Part shown: piece after piece, positions 40,859 to 51,000 of the stretch
How positions within the stretch are numbered: the first letter of the stretch is position 1
Layout: each line of letters opens with the position of its first letter
Source: Lachnospiraceae bacterium
GTDB lineage: Bacteria; Bacillota; Clostridia; Lachnospirales; Lachnospiraceae
NCBI GenBank assembly: GCA_015056945.1
Contig: SVFH01000018.1
Location: 1-61,017 of the forward strand
Reading direction: 5' to 3'
DNA length: 61,017 bases
The notes under the pieces: model-generated
What the model was told of the DNA's origin: nothing
What the model saw: the letters and a program-made list of their open reading frames with translations, nothing else
Database searches by the model: none
Position numbers and translations under genes: made by a program

Positions 40859-40958
40859 ATTTTTTATATAGATAAACCAATCATAAAGTGGTATAATCTG
40901 AAAAGATGTGAAAAAAGAGAAAGAGTAAAAGAAATTCTTAGGAAGAATGGAGAAGAAA

Positions 40959-41723
40959 ATGGGAAAGATTATAGCAATAGCAAACCAAAAAGGTGGAGTT
41001 GGAAAGACAACAACATCAATTAATTTATCGGCCGCTTTAGCTGAGAAAGGTAAGAAGGTATTGATGGTAGATATTGATCCTCAGGGTAATGCAACAAGTG
41101 GATTCGGAATTGAGAAGAATGATTTAGATTATACTGTATATGAATTGATGCTGAACGAATGTAGTGTTGAGCAATGTACAATTTCTGAAGTAATTCCAAA
41201 CTTATCTGTTTTACCGACGAATGTTAATCTCGCAGCAGCAGAAATCGAATTAATCGACGTAGAAAAAAAAGAATATATTTTAAAGAATGAGTTAGACTGG
41301 GTAAAGGATAAATATGATTTTATCATTATTGATTGTCCTCCCTCATTAAGTATGTTGACAGTAAATGCAATGACTTGTGCGGATAGTGTTCTTGTTCCTA
41401 TTCAGTGTGAGTATTATGCGTTGGAAGGTTTGAGCCAGTTAATTCATACAGTAAATCTGGTAAAGACAAGATTAAATGCTGACCTTGAAATGGAGGGAGT
41501 TGTATTTACAATGTATGACTCCAGAACAAATTTATCAGCTGAAGTAGTAGAGAACGTAAAAGAAAATCTCGAAGAGAGAATTTTCAATACAGTGATTCCA
41601 AGAAATATTCGTCTTGCAGAAGCACCTTCGTTCGGACAACCCATTACGATTTATGATCCCAGATCAGCCGGTGCACAGAGTTATTTGGAATTAGCAGGTG
41701 AATTGATTGCAGCAAACAGATAA
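40959..41723 (+). CDS. parA: Chromosome partitioning ATPase ParA (Soj)
   Basis: 254 residues from ATG 40959, chosen because GGAG lies 6 nt upstream and gives the standard MGKIIAIANQKGGVGKTTTS start; an in-frame ATG at 40947 would add four residues. The deviant Walker A KGGVGKTT, the DIDPQGNAT switch and IIIDCPPSL are all present. It binds DNA non-specifically in the ATP form and is stimulated by ParB. It may also act on DnaA, as shown for Soj. Confidence 0.95.
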   Translation: MGKIIAIANQKGGVGKTTTSINLSAALAEKGKKVLMVDIDPQGNATSGFGIEKNDLDYTVYELMLNECSVEQCTISEVIPNLSVLPTNVNLAAAEIELIDVEKKEYILKNELDWVKDKYDFIIIDCPPSLSMLTVNAMTCADSVLVPIQCEYYALEGLSQLIHTVNLVKTRLNADLEMEGVVFTMYDSRTNLSAEVVENVKENLEERIFNTVIPRNIRLAEAPSFGQPITIYDPRSAGAQSYLELAGELIAANR

Positions 41724-41774
41724 TACAGATTACAGTAGGAGTCACTTCCTATTAGAAAAGGGGTATACACAACC

Positions 41775-42701
41775 ATGGCATTGAAAAAGATTGAAAAAGT
41801 ATCTGATGATAAACAGAAGAAACCGGCAGAAAAGAAAGCAAGAATCGGAAAAGGATTGGATGCTTTAATTCCCGGTTCAGTTAAAGAGAATACACCTCCG
41901 GCAAAATTGGAAGGTGATGTAGTTAAAGTTAAAATCTCTAAAGTAGAACCAAACAGAGATCAGCCGAGAAAACATTTTGATGAAGATGCGTTACATGACT
42001 TGGCAGAATCCATTAAGCAGGTTGGTTTATTACAACCGATTCTCGTACAGGATAGAAAAGACTATTATGAAATTGTAGCCGGTGAAAGAAGATGGAGAGC
42101 ATCAAACATTGCCGGACTGAAAGAAGTACCTGTTATCATTAAGAATTTTACAGAACAGGAAATTGTAGAGATTGCCTTAATCGAAAATATCCAGCGTGAG
42201 AATTTAAATCCGATTGAAGAAGCACAGGCATATAAAAGACTCTTGACAGAATTCAATTTAAAACAGGATGAAGTTGCAGAACGTGTTTCTAAGAGCCGTA
42301 CTGCAGTTACGAATTCCATCCGACTTTTAAAACTTTGCGATAATGTACAGCAAATGGTAATTGATGAAATGATTTCAACAGGTCATGCAAGAGCTTTACT
42401 TGCAATCGAAGATCCTGAGCAGCAGTATATTCTTGCTCAGAAAGTATTTGATGAGAAACTTTCTGTTAGAGATATTGAGAAGCTTGTCAAAAACCTTGGT
42501 AAGACGAAAGTGAAAAAAGAAGAAAAGAACAAACAGCTTGATGCAATCTATCAGCAGATGGAAGAAATATTAAAAGAAAAGCTGAGTACAAAGGTTGTAA
42601 TTACCGGTAAAGAAAACGGTGCCGGCAAAATTGAGATTGAATTCTTTTCACATGAAGAGCTTGACCGTCTGATTGATATGATGAATAAAATAGCAAAATA
42701 G
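41775..42701 (+). CDS. parB: Chromosome partitioning protein ParB (Spo0J)
   Basis: 308 residues. The N-terminal ARIGKGLDALIPG is the ParA-contact region; the CTPase/ParB domain has EIVAGERRWRAS (the GERR motif) and ENIQRENLNPIEEA; the helix-turn-helix is at KQDEVAERVSKSRTAVTN; and the C-terminus holds the dimerisation domain. It binds the parS sites upstream of parA. Start ATG 41775 behind AAAGGGG, 51 nt after parA. Confidence 0.97.
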   Translation: MALKKIEKVSDDKQKKPAEKKARIGKGLDALIPGSVKENTPPAKLEGDVVKVKISKVEPNRDQPRKHFDEDALHDLAESIKQVGLLQPILVQDRKDYYEIVAGERRWRASNIAGLKEVPVIIKNFTEQEIVEIALIENIQRENLNPIEEAQAYKRLLTEFNLKQDEVAERVSKSRTAVTNSIRLLKLCDNVQQMVIDEMISTGHARALLAIEDPEQQYILAQKVFDEKLSVRDIEKLVKNLGKTKVKKEEKNKQLDAIYQQMEEILKEKLSTKVVITGKENGAGKIEIEFFSHEELDRLIDMMNKIAK

Positions 42702-42722
42702 AAGATTTGGAGAGATTGAAAT

Positions 42723-43235
42723 ATGGGCAGTCCACTTTTTGAGTCTATCGGACTTGGTATTGATATTGCATATTTTATAATTGGATTATTTGTCTGTAAC
42801 ATAATATTAATTACACTTGTAATCATATTGATAGTTCAGAATCGTAAATTACAACAAAAATATGATAAATTCATGCAGGGAAAAAAGGCAGCAAGTCTGG
42901 AAGAACAAATCATGACATTATGTGCAGAGCATGATGTGTTCAAGGAACAGGCAGATTCTAACAGTAAAGCAATCAAAGACCTCTACCGTCGTCAGAAAGG
43001 ATCCTTTCAGAAGATGGCACTTGCAAAGTATGATGCTTTTAAGGAGATGGGTGGTAAGTTAAGCTATTGTGTTGCTCTTTTAGATGAAACAAATACAGGT
43101 TTTATCATTAACTCTGTTCATAACACAGACGGATGTTACTCCTATTCGAAACGTATTAAAAACGGAGTCAGTGAAATTGCTTTGAGTACCGAAGAACAAA
43201 AAACACTGGAACATGCTATGGTAAACGGAAGATAG
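42723..43235 (+). CDS. DUF4446 family membrane protein
   Basis: 170 residues: one N-terminal membrane helix (IAYFIIGLFVCNIILITLVI), a coiled-coil segment, and the conserved C-terminal domain (QKMALAKYDAFKEMGGKLSYCVALLDETNTGFII). DUF4446 proteins follow parB in many Clostridia; the function is unknown, with a link to segregation or division as a guess from context. It starts 21 nt after parB. Confidence 0.88.
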   Translation: MGSPLFESIGLGIDIAYFIIGLFVCNIILITLVIILIVQNRKLQQKYDKFMQGKKAASLEEQIMTLCAEHDVFKEQADSNSKAIKDLYRRQKGSFQKMALAKYDAFKEMGGKLSYCVALLDETNTGFIINSVHNTDGCYSYSKRIKNGVSEIALSTEEQKTLEHAMVNGR

Positions 43236-43242
43236 AAATATC

Positions 43243-43271
43243 TTTTCAAATAAGTCATTTCGATGTATACT
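43243..43271 (+). promoter_or_regulatory. Candidate sigma-A promoter of serS
   Basis: TTTTCA (43243-43248), 17-bp spacer, TATACT (43266-43271) with a TG just before the -10. It lies about 50 nt upstream of serS, which leaves no room for a T-box leader. Confidence 0.65.
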
Positions 43272-43321
43272 ATATAGCATGTGAAAGATAAAAACGCGCG
43301 AATGAGCGAAGGGAGATTATC

Positions 43322-44599
43322 ATGATTGATATTAAGTTTTTAAGAGAAAATCCGGAAATTGTAAAACAGAACATTAAGAATAAATTCCAGGATTCCAAAT
43401 TGGAATTGGTTGATAAAGTAATTGAACTTGATACCTTAAGAAGAAAAACACAGGGTGAAGTTGATGAATTGAAAGCAAACCGTAACAAGATTTCCAAGCA
43501 GATTGGTGCATTGATGGCACAGGGTAAGAAAGAAGAAGCAGAGGGAGTTAAGAAACAGGTTGCTGCAGATGGTGCACGCATCGATGAGCTTGATGCGAAG
43601 CAGAAAGAACTCGAAGAGAAGATTACAGAGATTATGATGGTAATTCCTAATATCATTGATCCGAGTGTTCCTATCGGTAAGGATGATTCTGAGAATGTGG
43701 AAGTTACCAAATACGGCGAACCGATTGTTCCTGATTTTGAAATTCCTTATCATACAGAGATTATGGAGAAATTCAAAGGAATCGATTTAGACAGTGCCAG
43801 AGATGTTGCCGGAAACGGATTTTACTATCTGATGGGTGATATTGCTCGTTTACATTCTGCGGTAATTACTTATGCACGTGATTTTATGATTGATCGCGGA
43901 TTTACTTATTGCATTCCGCCTTTTATGATCAGAAGTAATGTAGTAACAGGTGTTATGAGTTTTGCAGAAATGGAAGCCATGATGTATAAGATTGAAGGCG
44001 AGGATTTGTATTTAATCGGAACCAGTGAGCATTCCATGATTGGTAAATTCATTGATAAAATTGTTCCGGAAGCTGAGCTCCCTTACACATTAACGAGTTA
44101 TTCCCCTTGTTTCCGTAAAGAAAAAGGAGCACATGGTATTGAAGAACGTGGTGTATACCGTATCCACCAGTTTGAAAAACAGGAAATGGTTGTTGTCTGC
44201 AAACCGGAAGAAAGCGCAGAATGGTTTGAGAAACTTTGGAAGAATACAGTTGATTTATTCCGTTCATTGGATATTCCCGTTCGTACGCTTGAATGCTGTT
44301 CAGGTGATTTAGCTGATTTGAAGGTGAAATCCTTCGACGTGGAAGCATGGTCTCCGAGACAGAAGAAATACTTTGAGGTCGGAAGCTGCTCTAACTTAGG
44401 AGATGCACAGGCCAGAAGATTAAAAATCAGAGTAGACGGCAAAGACGGCAAATATTTTGCACATACATTAAACAATACCGTAGTTGCACCGCCCCGTATG
44501 TTGATTGCGTTCCTTGAGAACAATTTAACAGCAGAAGGAACCATTCGTATTCCGGAAGTGTTAAGACCTTACATGGGTGGTAAATCCGAAATTAAATAA
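43322..44599 (+). CDS. serS: Serine--tRNA ligase
   Basis: 425 residues. The N-terminal helical hairpin (~1-105) that contacts the long arm of tRNA-Ser precedes a class II catalytic core with motif 2 (FRKEKGAHGIEERGVYRIHQFEKQE region) and motif 3 (NTVVAPPRMLIAFLENN). It charges tRNA-Ser and tRNA-Sec. Start at ATG 43322 behind AGGGAG. Normal length. Confidence 0.98.
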   Translation: MIDIKFLRENPEIVKQNIKNKFQDSKLELVDKVIELDTLRRKTQGEVDELKANRNKISKQIGALMAQGKKEEAEGVKKQVAADGARIDELDAKQKELEEKITEIMMVIPNIIDPSVPIGKDDSENVEVTKYGEPIVPDFEIPYHTEIMEKFKGIDLDSARDVAGNGFYYLMGDIARLHSAVITYARDFMIDRGFTYCIPPFMIRSNVVTGVMSFAEMEAMMYKIEGEDLYLIGTSEHSMIGKFIDKIVPEAELPYTLTSYSPCFRKEKGAHGIEERGVYRIHQFEKQEMVVVCKPEESAEWFEKLWKNTVDLFRSLDIPVRTLECCSGDLADLKVKSFDVEAWSPRQKKYFEVGSCSNLGDAQARRLKIRVDGKDGKYFAHTLNNTVVAPPRMLIAFLENNLTAEGTIRIPEVLRPYMGGKSEIK

Positions 44600-44621
44600 T
44601 TACACAGGAAAAAGAAAAGAA

Positions 44622-44645
44622 GGGGATGGGCATATGCTCATCCCC
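44622..44645 (+). terminator. Terminator-like hairpin after serS
   Basis: A 12+12 nt near-perfect palindrome (44622-44633 with 44634-44645, one G-T pair) rich in G/C, followed by ATTTAT; the T-run is short. Confidence 0.6.
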
Positions 44646-44713
44646 ATTTATCCGAAGCAAAAGAAAATGAACTGTTTCGTCTTTTTTAATAAAAGGAAAG
44701 AGAGGTGAAAGAA

Positions 44714-45598
44714 ATGCATAAATATTTGCGTGCTGTGGGATTCAGCGAAAAGAAAAGCAGAAAAGAAATTCATGAACTGATTATTTTAGCCATGAAAGAA
44801 GCACAACAGAAAAATTATACTTCACTTGATGATAAAGAATTACTTGCGGAATACTGCTTTTATCTTGCCGAAGGAATCGGTATTTGCGTACGCGGTGTTT
44901 TTGATGAAAATGATGTTTTACATTATGAATATTATTTTCCGTTTCTGACCTCTGCTATAATCAGTTCTACGAAGGATATTTCAATTGAACGACATGCAGA
45001 AAAGGAATCTTACGCCGGCGTTTGCGATGATATGAAAGTTGGCGTATCGCTTATCTTTTATCTTCAGAATATGATTACATATTTAAAGCTTAAGAGTGAA
45101 AAGCGTTTGAAAGATTTACCTACAACACTTACCCTTACGGCGCTTTCCTGTCAGGGAAGCATTATGATGCCGATTGAAAAACATCACGAGGATGAAATCA
45201 AGGCAAAAAAAGCCATGCGTAAACGAAATCGTCTGATTGAAGAAGCCAGAAGAGGAAATGAAGAAGCAATCGAATCACTCACCATGGAAGATATGGATAC
45301 TTATTCGGAAATTTCCTACCGCATTCATCGCGAAGATATTTATTCCCTGGTGGATACTTATTTTATGCCTTATGGGGTAGAGTGTGACCAGTATTCTGTT
45401 TTAGGAGAAATCAAAGACTGCCGCAAGGTTGCAAACAGAATTACCGGAGAAGAATGTTATATTCTGACGGTGAACAGTAATGATTTGCTTTTTGATGTAT
45501 GCATTAATGCGAAGGATCTTTACGGCGAGCCGCAAATCGGACGCAGATTTAAGGGAAGTATCTGGATGCAGGGCTATGTAAATTATCCCGATATGTGA
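44714..45598 (+). CDS. DUF3881 family protein
   Basis: 294 residues, soluble. It begins MHKYLRAVGFSEKKSRKE, which I recognise as the start of DUF3881 proteins found mainly in Lachnospiraceae; function unknown. The central region has RKRNRLIEEARRGNEEAIESL. ATG 44714 is used because GAGAGGTG lies 7 nt upstream and covers the alternative GTG at 44705. It supports the taxonomic guess more than any function. Confidence 0.8.
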   Translation: MHKYLRAVGFSEKKSRKEIHELIILAMKEAQQKNYTSLDDKELLAEYCFYLAEGIGICVRGVFDENDVLHYEYYFPFLTSAIISSTKDISIERHAEKESYAGVCDDMKVGVSLIFYLQNMITYLKLKSEKRLKDLPTTLTLTALSCQGSIMMPIEKHHEDEIKAKKAMRKRNRLIEEARRGNEEAIESLTMEDMDTYSEISYRIHREDIYSLVDTYFMPYGVECDQYSVLGEIKDCRKVANRITGEECYILTVNSNDLLFDVCINAKDLYGEPQIGRRFKGSIWMQGYVNYPDM

Positions 45599-45606
45599 TT
45601 TTATGA

Positions 45607-45635
45607 TTGCGTTTATGCGCGTATCGGGATATAAT
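45607..45635 (+). promoter_or_regulatory. Promoter of the tRNA-Arg gene
   Basis: TTGCGT (45607-45612), 17-bp spacer, TATAAT (45630-45635), about 13 nt upstream of the mature tRNA start. Confidence 0.8.
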
Positions 45636-45648
45636 CATATAGGATTTT

Positions 45649-45721
45649 GTTGGTGTAGCACAGTGGATAGTGCAGTCGCCTCCTAAGCGAAAGATCGGGT
45701 GTTCGAGTCACCTCACCAACG
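45649..45721 (+). tRNA. tRNA-Arg (anticodon CCT)
   Basis: A full cloverleaf: acceptor GTTGGTG pairs with CACCAAC; D-stem GCAC/GTGC; anticodon stem GTCGC/GCGAA around loop CTCCTAA, giving anticodon CCT (reads AGG); T-stem GGGTG/CACCT with loop TTCGAGT. The discriminator is G at 45721 and CCA is not encoded. A terminator follows. Confidence 0.95.
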
Positions 45722-45727
45722 TTTACA

Positions 45728-45763
45728 AATAAAGAATGTGTTAACGGCACATTCTTTATTTTT
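45728..45763 (+). terminator. Terminator of tRNA-Arg
   Basis: A 10-bp stem (45731-45740 with 45748-45757) plus A-T extension, a 7-nt loop, then ATTTTT. Confidence 0.88.
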
Positions 45764-45793
45764 GCATAGGAAATTCCTATGCAATAAAAAAAC

Positions 45794-45884
45794 GCTCCGC
45801 TAAGGATGTACACTCGCGCGCAAGGAAGATGTTGCTATCGCAACCGCGCTCAGCGCGAGAGTCCGCTTGCGGACTCTTTGTTTT
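45794..45884. other. GC-rich structured intergenic element, possible small RNA
   Basis: In otherwise AT-rich surroundings this stretch is GC-rich and full of inverted repeats: CTCGCGC (near 45812) with GCGCGAG (45853-45859), CGCGCTCAGCGCG, and a perfect 9-bp stem at 45858-45866/45869-45877 followed by TTGTTTT, which looks like a terminator on the plus strand. No open reading frame of interest. It may be a small RNA or an intergenic repeat element. Confidence 0.5.
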
Positions 45885-45920
45885 CATCCGGAAAATAATG
45901 AATAGAAGAGGAAATAGTAA

Positions 45921-47215
45921 ATGAAAAAGAAAAAAGGAATAATAACTGCAGGCTTAATTCTGTCATTTTTACTTGGATTAACTGCTTGTACCAAGCCGGA
46001 AGTACCAATTACTTCAGAAGAAACAACAACAAAACCACTCGAAGAGTTTTCATTGGAACAGGAGAGTTTAAATGAGGAGTCTTTGGAAGAACTATCATAT
46101 GACGGAGAAATCTTGTATGCTGACAAATTGCAGGAGATTTGCAATGCTTTCATGAATCCGGAGAAGTACGAATTGTTTGAAAAGGAAGGTATGTCCGGAT
46201 TATATGAGATTGCATCCGGAATGCAGGGCAATGAGGCGCTTGGTAAGGTTGGATATATGATAGGTTCTGTTAATGAAGATGAAGTGCCGGAGCTGGTAAT
46301 TGCGTATATTGATTTCAAAGAGAATGAAAAGGCTTACGGAAGAAACATCTACAGTGTTTATACTTATGCGGATGGAGAAGTAGTTTGCCTGGTGGATGGT
46401 TATGCGAGAAATTCCTACTATTTGACCAAAGAAGGACAGTTTTTTAATTCGGGAAGCGGCGGCGCCATGTATCACGGCACTGCATTATATGATTTTCCGG
46501 AGAATGCAGATTCCCTGCAGTGTGCAGAATGCTATTTTACACATGAGAGAAACGATGACGTAGAGGATATAGCAGTTTATTATAATACGACCGGATCCTG
46601 GGATGTAAATGAATCTGAAGAAACGGATATGCTTGTGGATGATTTATTTGCCAAAGAAGAAGAAATCATAAAAGAAGCGATTTATTTAGAACTTACTTCG
46701 TTTGCAGAGTATGCAGGTGTGGAAACAAATGACTCTGATGCATTGGATGCTGTCCGTGAAAAATAGGCGAAGATGCTTTTTGCGGTGTTGCATTTTTGGG
46801 TTATTGGCCTATGGAATATGCTGAACTTATGCAAAACATTGACATGCTCGGATATACGGAAGAATATCCGTTCTTAAGTGAGATTTCAGCGGATGAGCAG
46901 ATTCTTGCGGAAGGCGGCGAATGGTATTTGATAGTTCCTTCTGCAGACGATATTATGATAACCGTCAGCGAGGCAGTTATGGATGAGAGTGATTATATAC
47001 TCAAAGAAGGTGAACTTCTTTATGAAGGAACCGGTGAAAAGCCGATTCTTATGCGGGGCAATGTAAGCGAGATTATGCCGAATCTGATTATTACCATGCA
47101 AAAAGCAAACGGGGAGGTATGTAAATACAGTCCCGCGTTAAGTATGTTAGACAGTGGCATTCAGGTTAGTGAGGGAGTAATTGATATTACTTGTTATGGT
47201 TGTCTTGAAAACTGA
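45921..47215 (+). pseudogene. Lipoprotein gene broken by a single-base frameshift
   Basis: The first frame (45921-46766) encodes a 281-residue lipoprotein: signal peptide, lipobox LTAC with Cys23, then a Glu-rich linker and a folded region. It stops at TAG 46764. The next frame runs without a stop from 46760 to TGA 47213 and continues sensibly (KIGEDAFCGVAFLGYWPMEYAE). The two join if the A5 run at 46759-46763 has one more A, giving ~430 residues. There is no ribosome site for a separate second gene, only a TTG at 46796. So this is a recent frameshift, a sequencing error in a homopolymer, or slippage. Family not recognised. Confidence 0.75.
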
Positions 47216-47239
47216 TAAAAACGAACCGGAGATAAAACA

Positions 47240-47686
47240 ATGAGATTTATAATACAACGTGTAACAGAAGCCAAAGTAGAAGTAGAAGGAAAGACCGTTG
47301 GTGAAATCGGTACCGGCTTTCTTGTGCTAATCGGTATCTGCGAAGGGGATACCGAAAGGGAAGCAGACAAGCTGGTGAAAAAGCTGCTTGGTATGCGCAT
47401 TTTTTCTGATGAGAACGGTAAAATGAATCTATCCCTTGCCGATGTGAAAGGCTCCCTTCTTTTGGTATCTCAGTTTACACTTTATGCAGACTGCCGCAAA
47501 GGAAACCGTCCCTCTTTTACACACGCAGCAGGACCGGATAGTGCAAATACCTTATATGAATACATTATTGCCAAATGTCGCGAAAGTGAGTTCCCGGTTT
47601 CATGCGGCATCTTTGGAGCGGATATGAAGGTTTCACTTTTAAATGATGGTCCGTTTACTGTTATATTAGATTCTGCAGAATTATAA
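47240..47686 (+). CDS. dtd: D-aminoacyl-tRNA deacylase
   Basis: 148 residues. The motifs are [17 protein letters not shown] and the C-terminal [21 protein letters not shown], which together form the dimer-interface active site (the family's SQFTL and NxGPxT elements). It hydrolyses D-amino acids from tRNA as a proofreading step. It starts at ATG 47240 with a CGGAG site and ends with a strong terminator. Confidence 0.96.
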   Translation: MRFIIQRVTEAKVEVEGKTVGEIGTGFLVLIGICEGDTEREADKLVKKLLGMRIFSDENGKMNLSLADVKGSLLLVSQFTLYADCRKGNRPSFTHAAGPDSANTLYEYIIAKCRESEFPVSCGIFGADMKVSLLNDGPFTVILDSAEL

Positions 47687-47737
47687 ATATTAAATTTATT
47701 TCTTTTTTTACAAATATATAGAAAAAATAGGCATGAA

Positions 47738-47792
47738 TTCCATGATTTTACTTTTATATGACAAATATAAATAAAATCATGGAATCTTTTTT
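47738..47792 (+). terminator. Strong terminator after dtd
   Basis: A perfect 13-bp stem (47738-47750 with 47772-47784) plus partial inner pairing, followed by TCTTTTTTT. Confidence 0.9.
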
Positions 47793-47911
47793 TGTCAAAA
47801 AAATACAAAAAATGAAACAAGATTTGGTAAAAACTAATAAATCTACTCGTAATTTGAAAATGTTGTACAAAAGGACTCGTATGTTTTCTATAAAAAGGAA
47901 TTGTATTACGC

Positions 47912-47940
47912 TTGCTTTGTTGGACAAATTGCTTTATAAT
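47912..47940 (+). promoter_or_regulatory. Candidate promoter of the xylanase gene
   Basis: TTGCTT (47912-47917), 17-bp spacer, TATAAT (47935-47940), leaving a leader of about 115 nt. The rest of the 47687-48060 spacer holds the dtd terminator; I see no credible gene in it. Confidence 0.65.
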
Positions 47941-48060
47941 GTTAGAACGAGGATGCTTTTGGAGAGGTTGTTCGTCACCAGACAACTTCCAAAGGTTTAT
48001 GCTCGGTGTGTTCATTTTATGGACAAACCGGGTAGCAAAAAATAATATAGGAGGTTAGCG

Positions 48061-51000
48061 ATGAGAAAACTAACGAGATTTTTAGCGTGCTTTCTTGCTG
48101 CATTGTTAGTAGTTTCCAACGTACAGTATGTAGGCGTTGTTAAGGCGGCTGAGGCTGAGGAAATTACGATTGCGGAAGAAGGCGAAGAAGCTTCAAGCGA
48201 AGCATCTGAAGAAGCATCAAGCGAAGCATCTGAAGAAGCTTCAAGTGAAGCATCTGAAGAAGCATCAAGTGAAGCATCTGAAGAAGCTTCAGAAGAAGCA
48301 TCAGAAGAAGCATCAGAAGATGCGGTAACCGAAAGACTTCTCACATTCAAGGAATTAGGCGAACCGTTTGGTTATGGCTATGAAGTTGAAGTAGATGAAG
48401 AAACCGGCGCAGCAGCAATTAAATACAATAATGATGGCGGATATGGTGAGATTAGATATAATCTTCCCGCTGATTTTGATACTTCCAAAGTAGCAAAGGT
48501 AGAAGTTATCTTTGAAGAAGGAAGTACAGGTGTATTTCTTAAGTTATTCTTATTAGAGAATGCTGGAGGATATGTACAGGATCAATGGGGCGGCGCAGCA
48601 GATGCTATGGTAAATTATAGCCCTGTATATGAACCTGAGTATCAGTTTAAGTCAATCGGACTTTGCAGTCCCGATGCACAGAATGATGTAACAATCAAAG
48701 GTATTAAGATTACATATGGTGACGAAGAAAAACCCGTTGCACAGGCTCCTGCAGAGGAACCGGAAGATGAACCTGTAGCTGAAGTAACAGAAGTATTCAA
48801 TTTCAATAATGGTTTATCTGCTGTTTCTGAAGGTAATGCAGTAACTGTTAATGAAGATGGTTCTGCTTCTATCGAAATGACAGACGGATGGCAGTCTTCT
48901 TTCTTTAACATTCCTGAAGATGTTAAAGGATCTAAAATTTCTAAGATTAAATTTATCTTAGAATCAGGTGAAGAAGCTGCTTTAGTAGCTAAATCATTTA
49001 CTGCTGAACAGTGGGCAGCAGATCATTGGAGTACTCAGACAGATGTTTCCTGGGGAAGTGTAACACTTTCTCCGGCAGCAGAAACAAGTTCAGCACTTAC
49101 ACATTTGGCAATCACATCCAAAGGTGATGCAGAAGTTGAATATCCGTATACAGTAAAGATTACAGGTGTTGAATTTACATATACCAAATCTCTTATTACA
49201 TACGGAGATAACATTATTAAGAACCCTTACTTTGCAGAAGATGATCTTTCTGTATGGTCTATGGGTGTAACAAATGCAAAGATTGAAGCTGCTACAGCAG
49301 AAGAAGCAATCTTTGATGATGTAAAGACATATGCAGTTATCGACAGAGATGCTGAATGGGTATCTGAAGATGGCACACAGGATGCAAGACATGAATTCTT
49401 TGCACAGGATATTACCGAGGCAATCAAAGCCGGTGGTGATTTGAACAGAAAGCCGGAATACAAAGTAGAATTCTGGGCTAAGCTTTCAGATGACTACAAG
49501 GATGCTCCTGCAGATCAGAGAGTTGTTGAATTTGCTCCCTATATCGTAACAGAGCAGGACGGTGCTGTATATCTTGGCGCAAGCTACTCTACACAGCTTA
49601 GCGGTGATTTAAGAAAAGAATTAACCGTTGGTGAATGGACAAAATACTCAGGTACATTCAATGTTACACATGACGGAACCATTAAGCAGGTTGTTATCCG
49701 TGTAATTGAACAGGGTACAGAATATGGTGATATCAATAAAGGTACATGCGTAAAGGGTGACTTCTACGTAACCGGATTCTCCATGACAGAAGTATTCAAG
49801 CCTGAAACAACAATTGAAACAGATATTCCGAATTGGAAAGATGCTATTACAGATGCATTTGGTGACGATGCAGTTGCTGGTACATGTCTTGGTAGCGGAA
49901 CAATTACTTTTGAACATTTCCAGGAACTTGCAAAGAAACACTTCAATGCAGTTACTTTCGAAAATGAAATGAAGCCGGATATCACACTCGGTTCTTCACC
50001 GAAGCTTGATGATAATGGCGAACTTGTTTATAACTTTGCTGTTGCTGACAGAATGATGGCACAGATTAAGGGATGGAATGATCTTGATAAGAACGATAAC
50101 ATCAACTTTAAGATCAGAGGTCACGTTCTTGTATGGCATTCACAGACACCGGAATGGTTCTTCCATGAAGACTATGACGTAAACAAACCTTTCGTTACTC
50201 CTGAAGTAATGAACGTACGTCTTGAAAAGTATATTGCAGGTGTATTCAATCACTACAACAGTGTTACATTTGAAGATGGTACAACTGCAGCAGATATGTT
50301 CTACGGTTGGGATATCGTTAATGAAGCAATGAGCGACAGCACAGGTAAGCCTCGTAAAGCTTCTGATAATTCTAACTGGGCTAGAGTATACGGTGATGAA
50401 AGCAATGAATACATTGTTAATGCATTCCGTTACGCTAACAAATATGCTCCTAAGCATATCAAATTGTATTACAATGATTACAATGACAGTAACGAACCCA
50501 AAGCAAGCGGTATCGCTGCATTGGTAGCTGAAATTACAAGTCATGAAAACGATGCTGAATATCCTACCAGAATTGATGGTGTGGGTATGCAGGCTCACCA
50601 CAATTTTGCTGATCCTACAGTAGGACAGATTAAGACAGCAATCAACAAATACCTTGAAGCTTTAGGCGAAGGTGGCGTTGTAGAAATGACAGAATTTGAC
50701 GTTAAGAGAAGCAGCTCTTACGATGGTACAGCAGCTACTCTTAAGTCAGAACATGCAAAACAGGCATGGAGATTCAAAGAAATCTTTGATGTTTACAGAG
50801 AAGTTGAAAAAGAAAAACCCGGTTCTATCGGTGGTATTACAATGTGGGGTATCACAGATGACAGATCATGGTTACAGAGCCAGGGTACTGTAGGCGGTGG
50901 TTCTACAGGTGGTGCACATGCTCCGTTGTTATTCTTCGTTGAAGATTACGTAGCTAAGGCAAAACCTGCATTCTATGCATTTTTTGATGAATATGTAGAT

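Noticed and set aside
45613..45813. 66-residue minus-strand frame with GEVTRTPDLSLRRR
   Set aside because: It is antisense to tRNA-Arg; such peptides are a common mis-annotation over tRNA genes.
47758..48045. 95-residue frame before the xylanase gene
   Set aside because: It overlaps the dtd terminator and the xylanase promoter, has no ribosome site and no recognisable domain; treated as chance.
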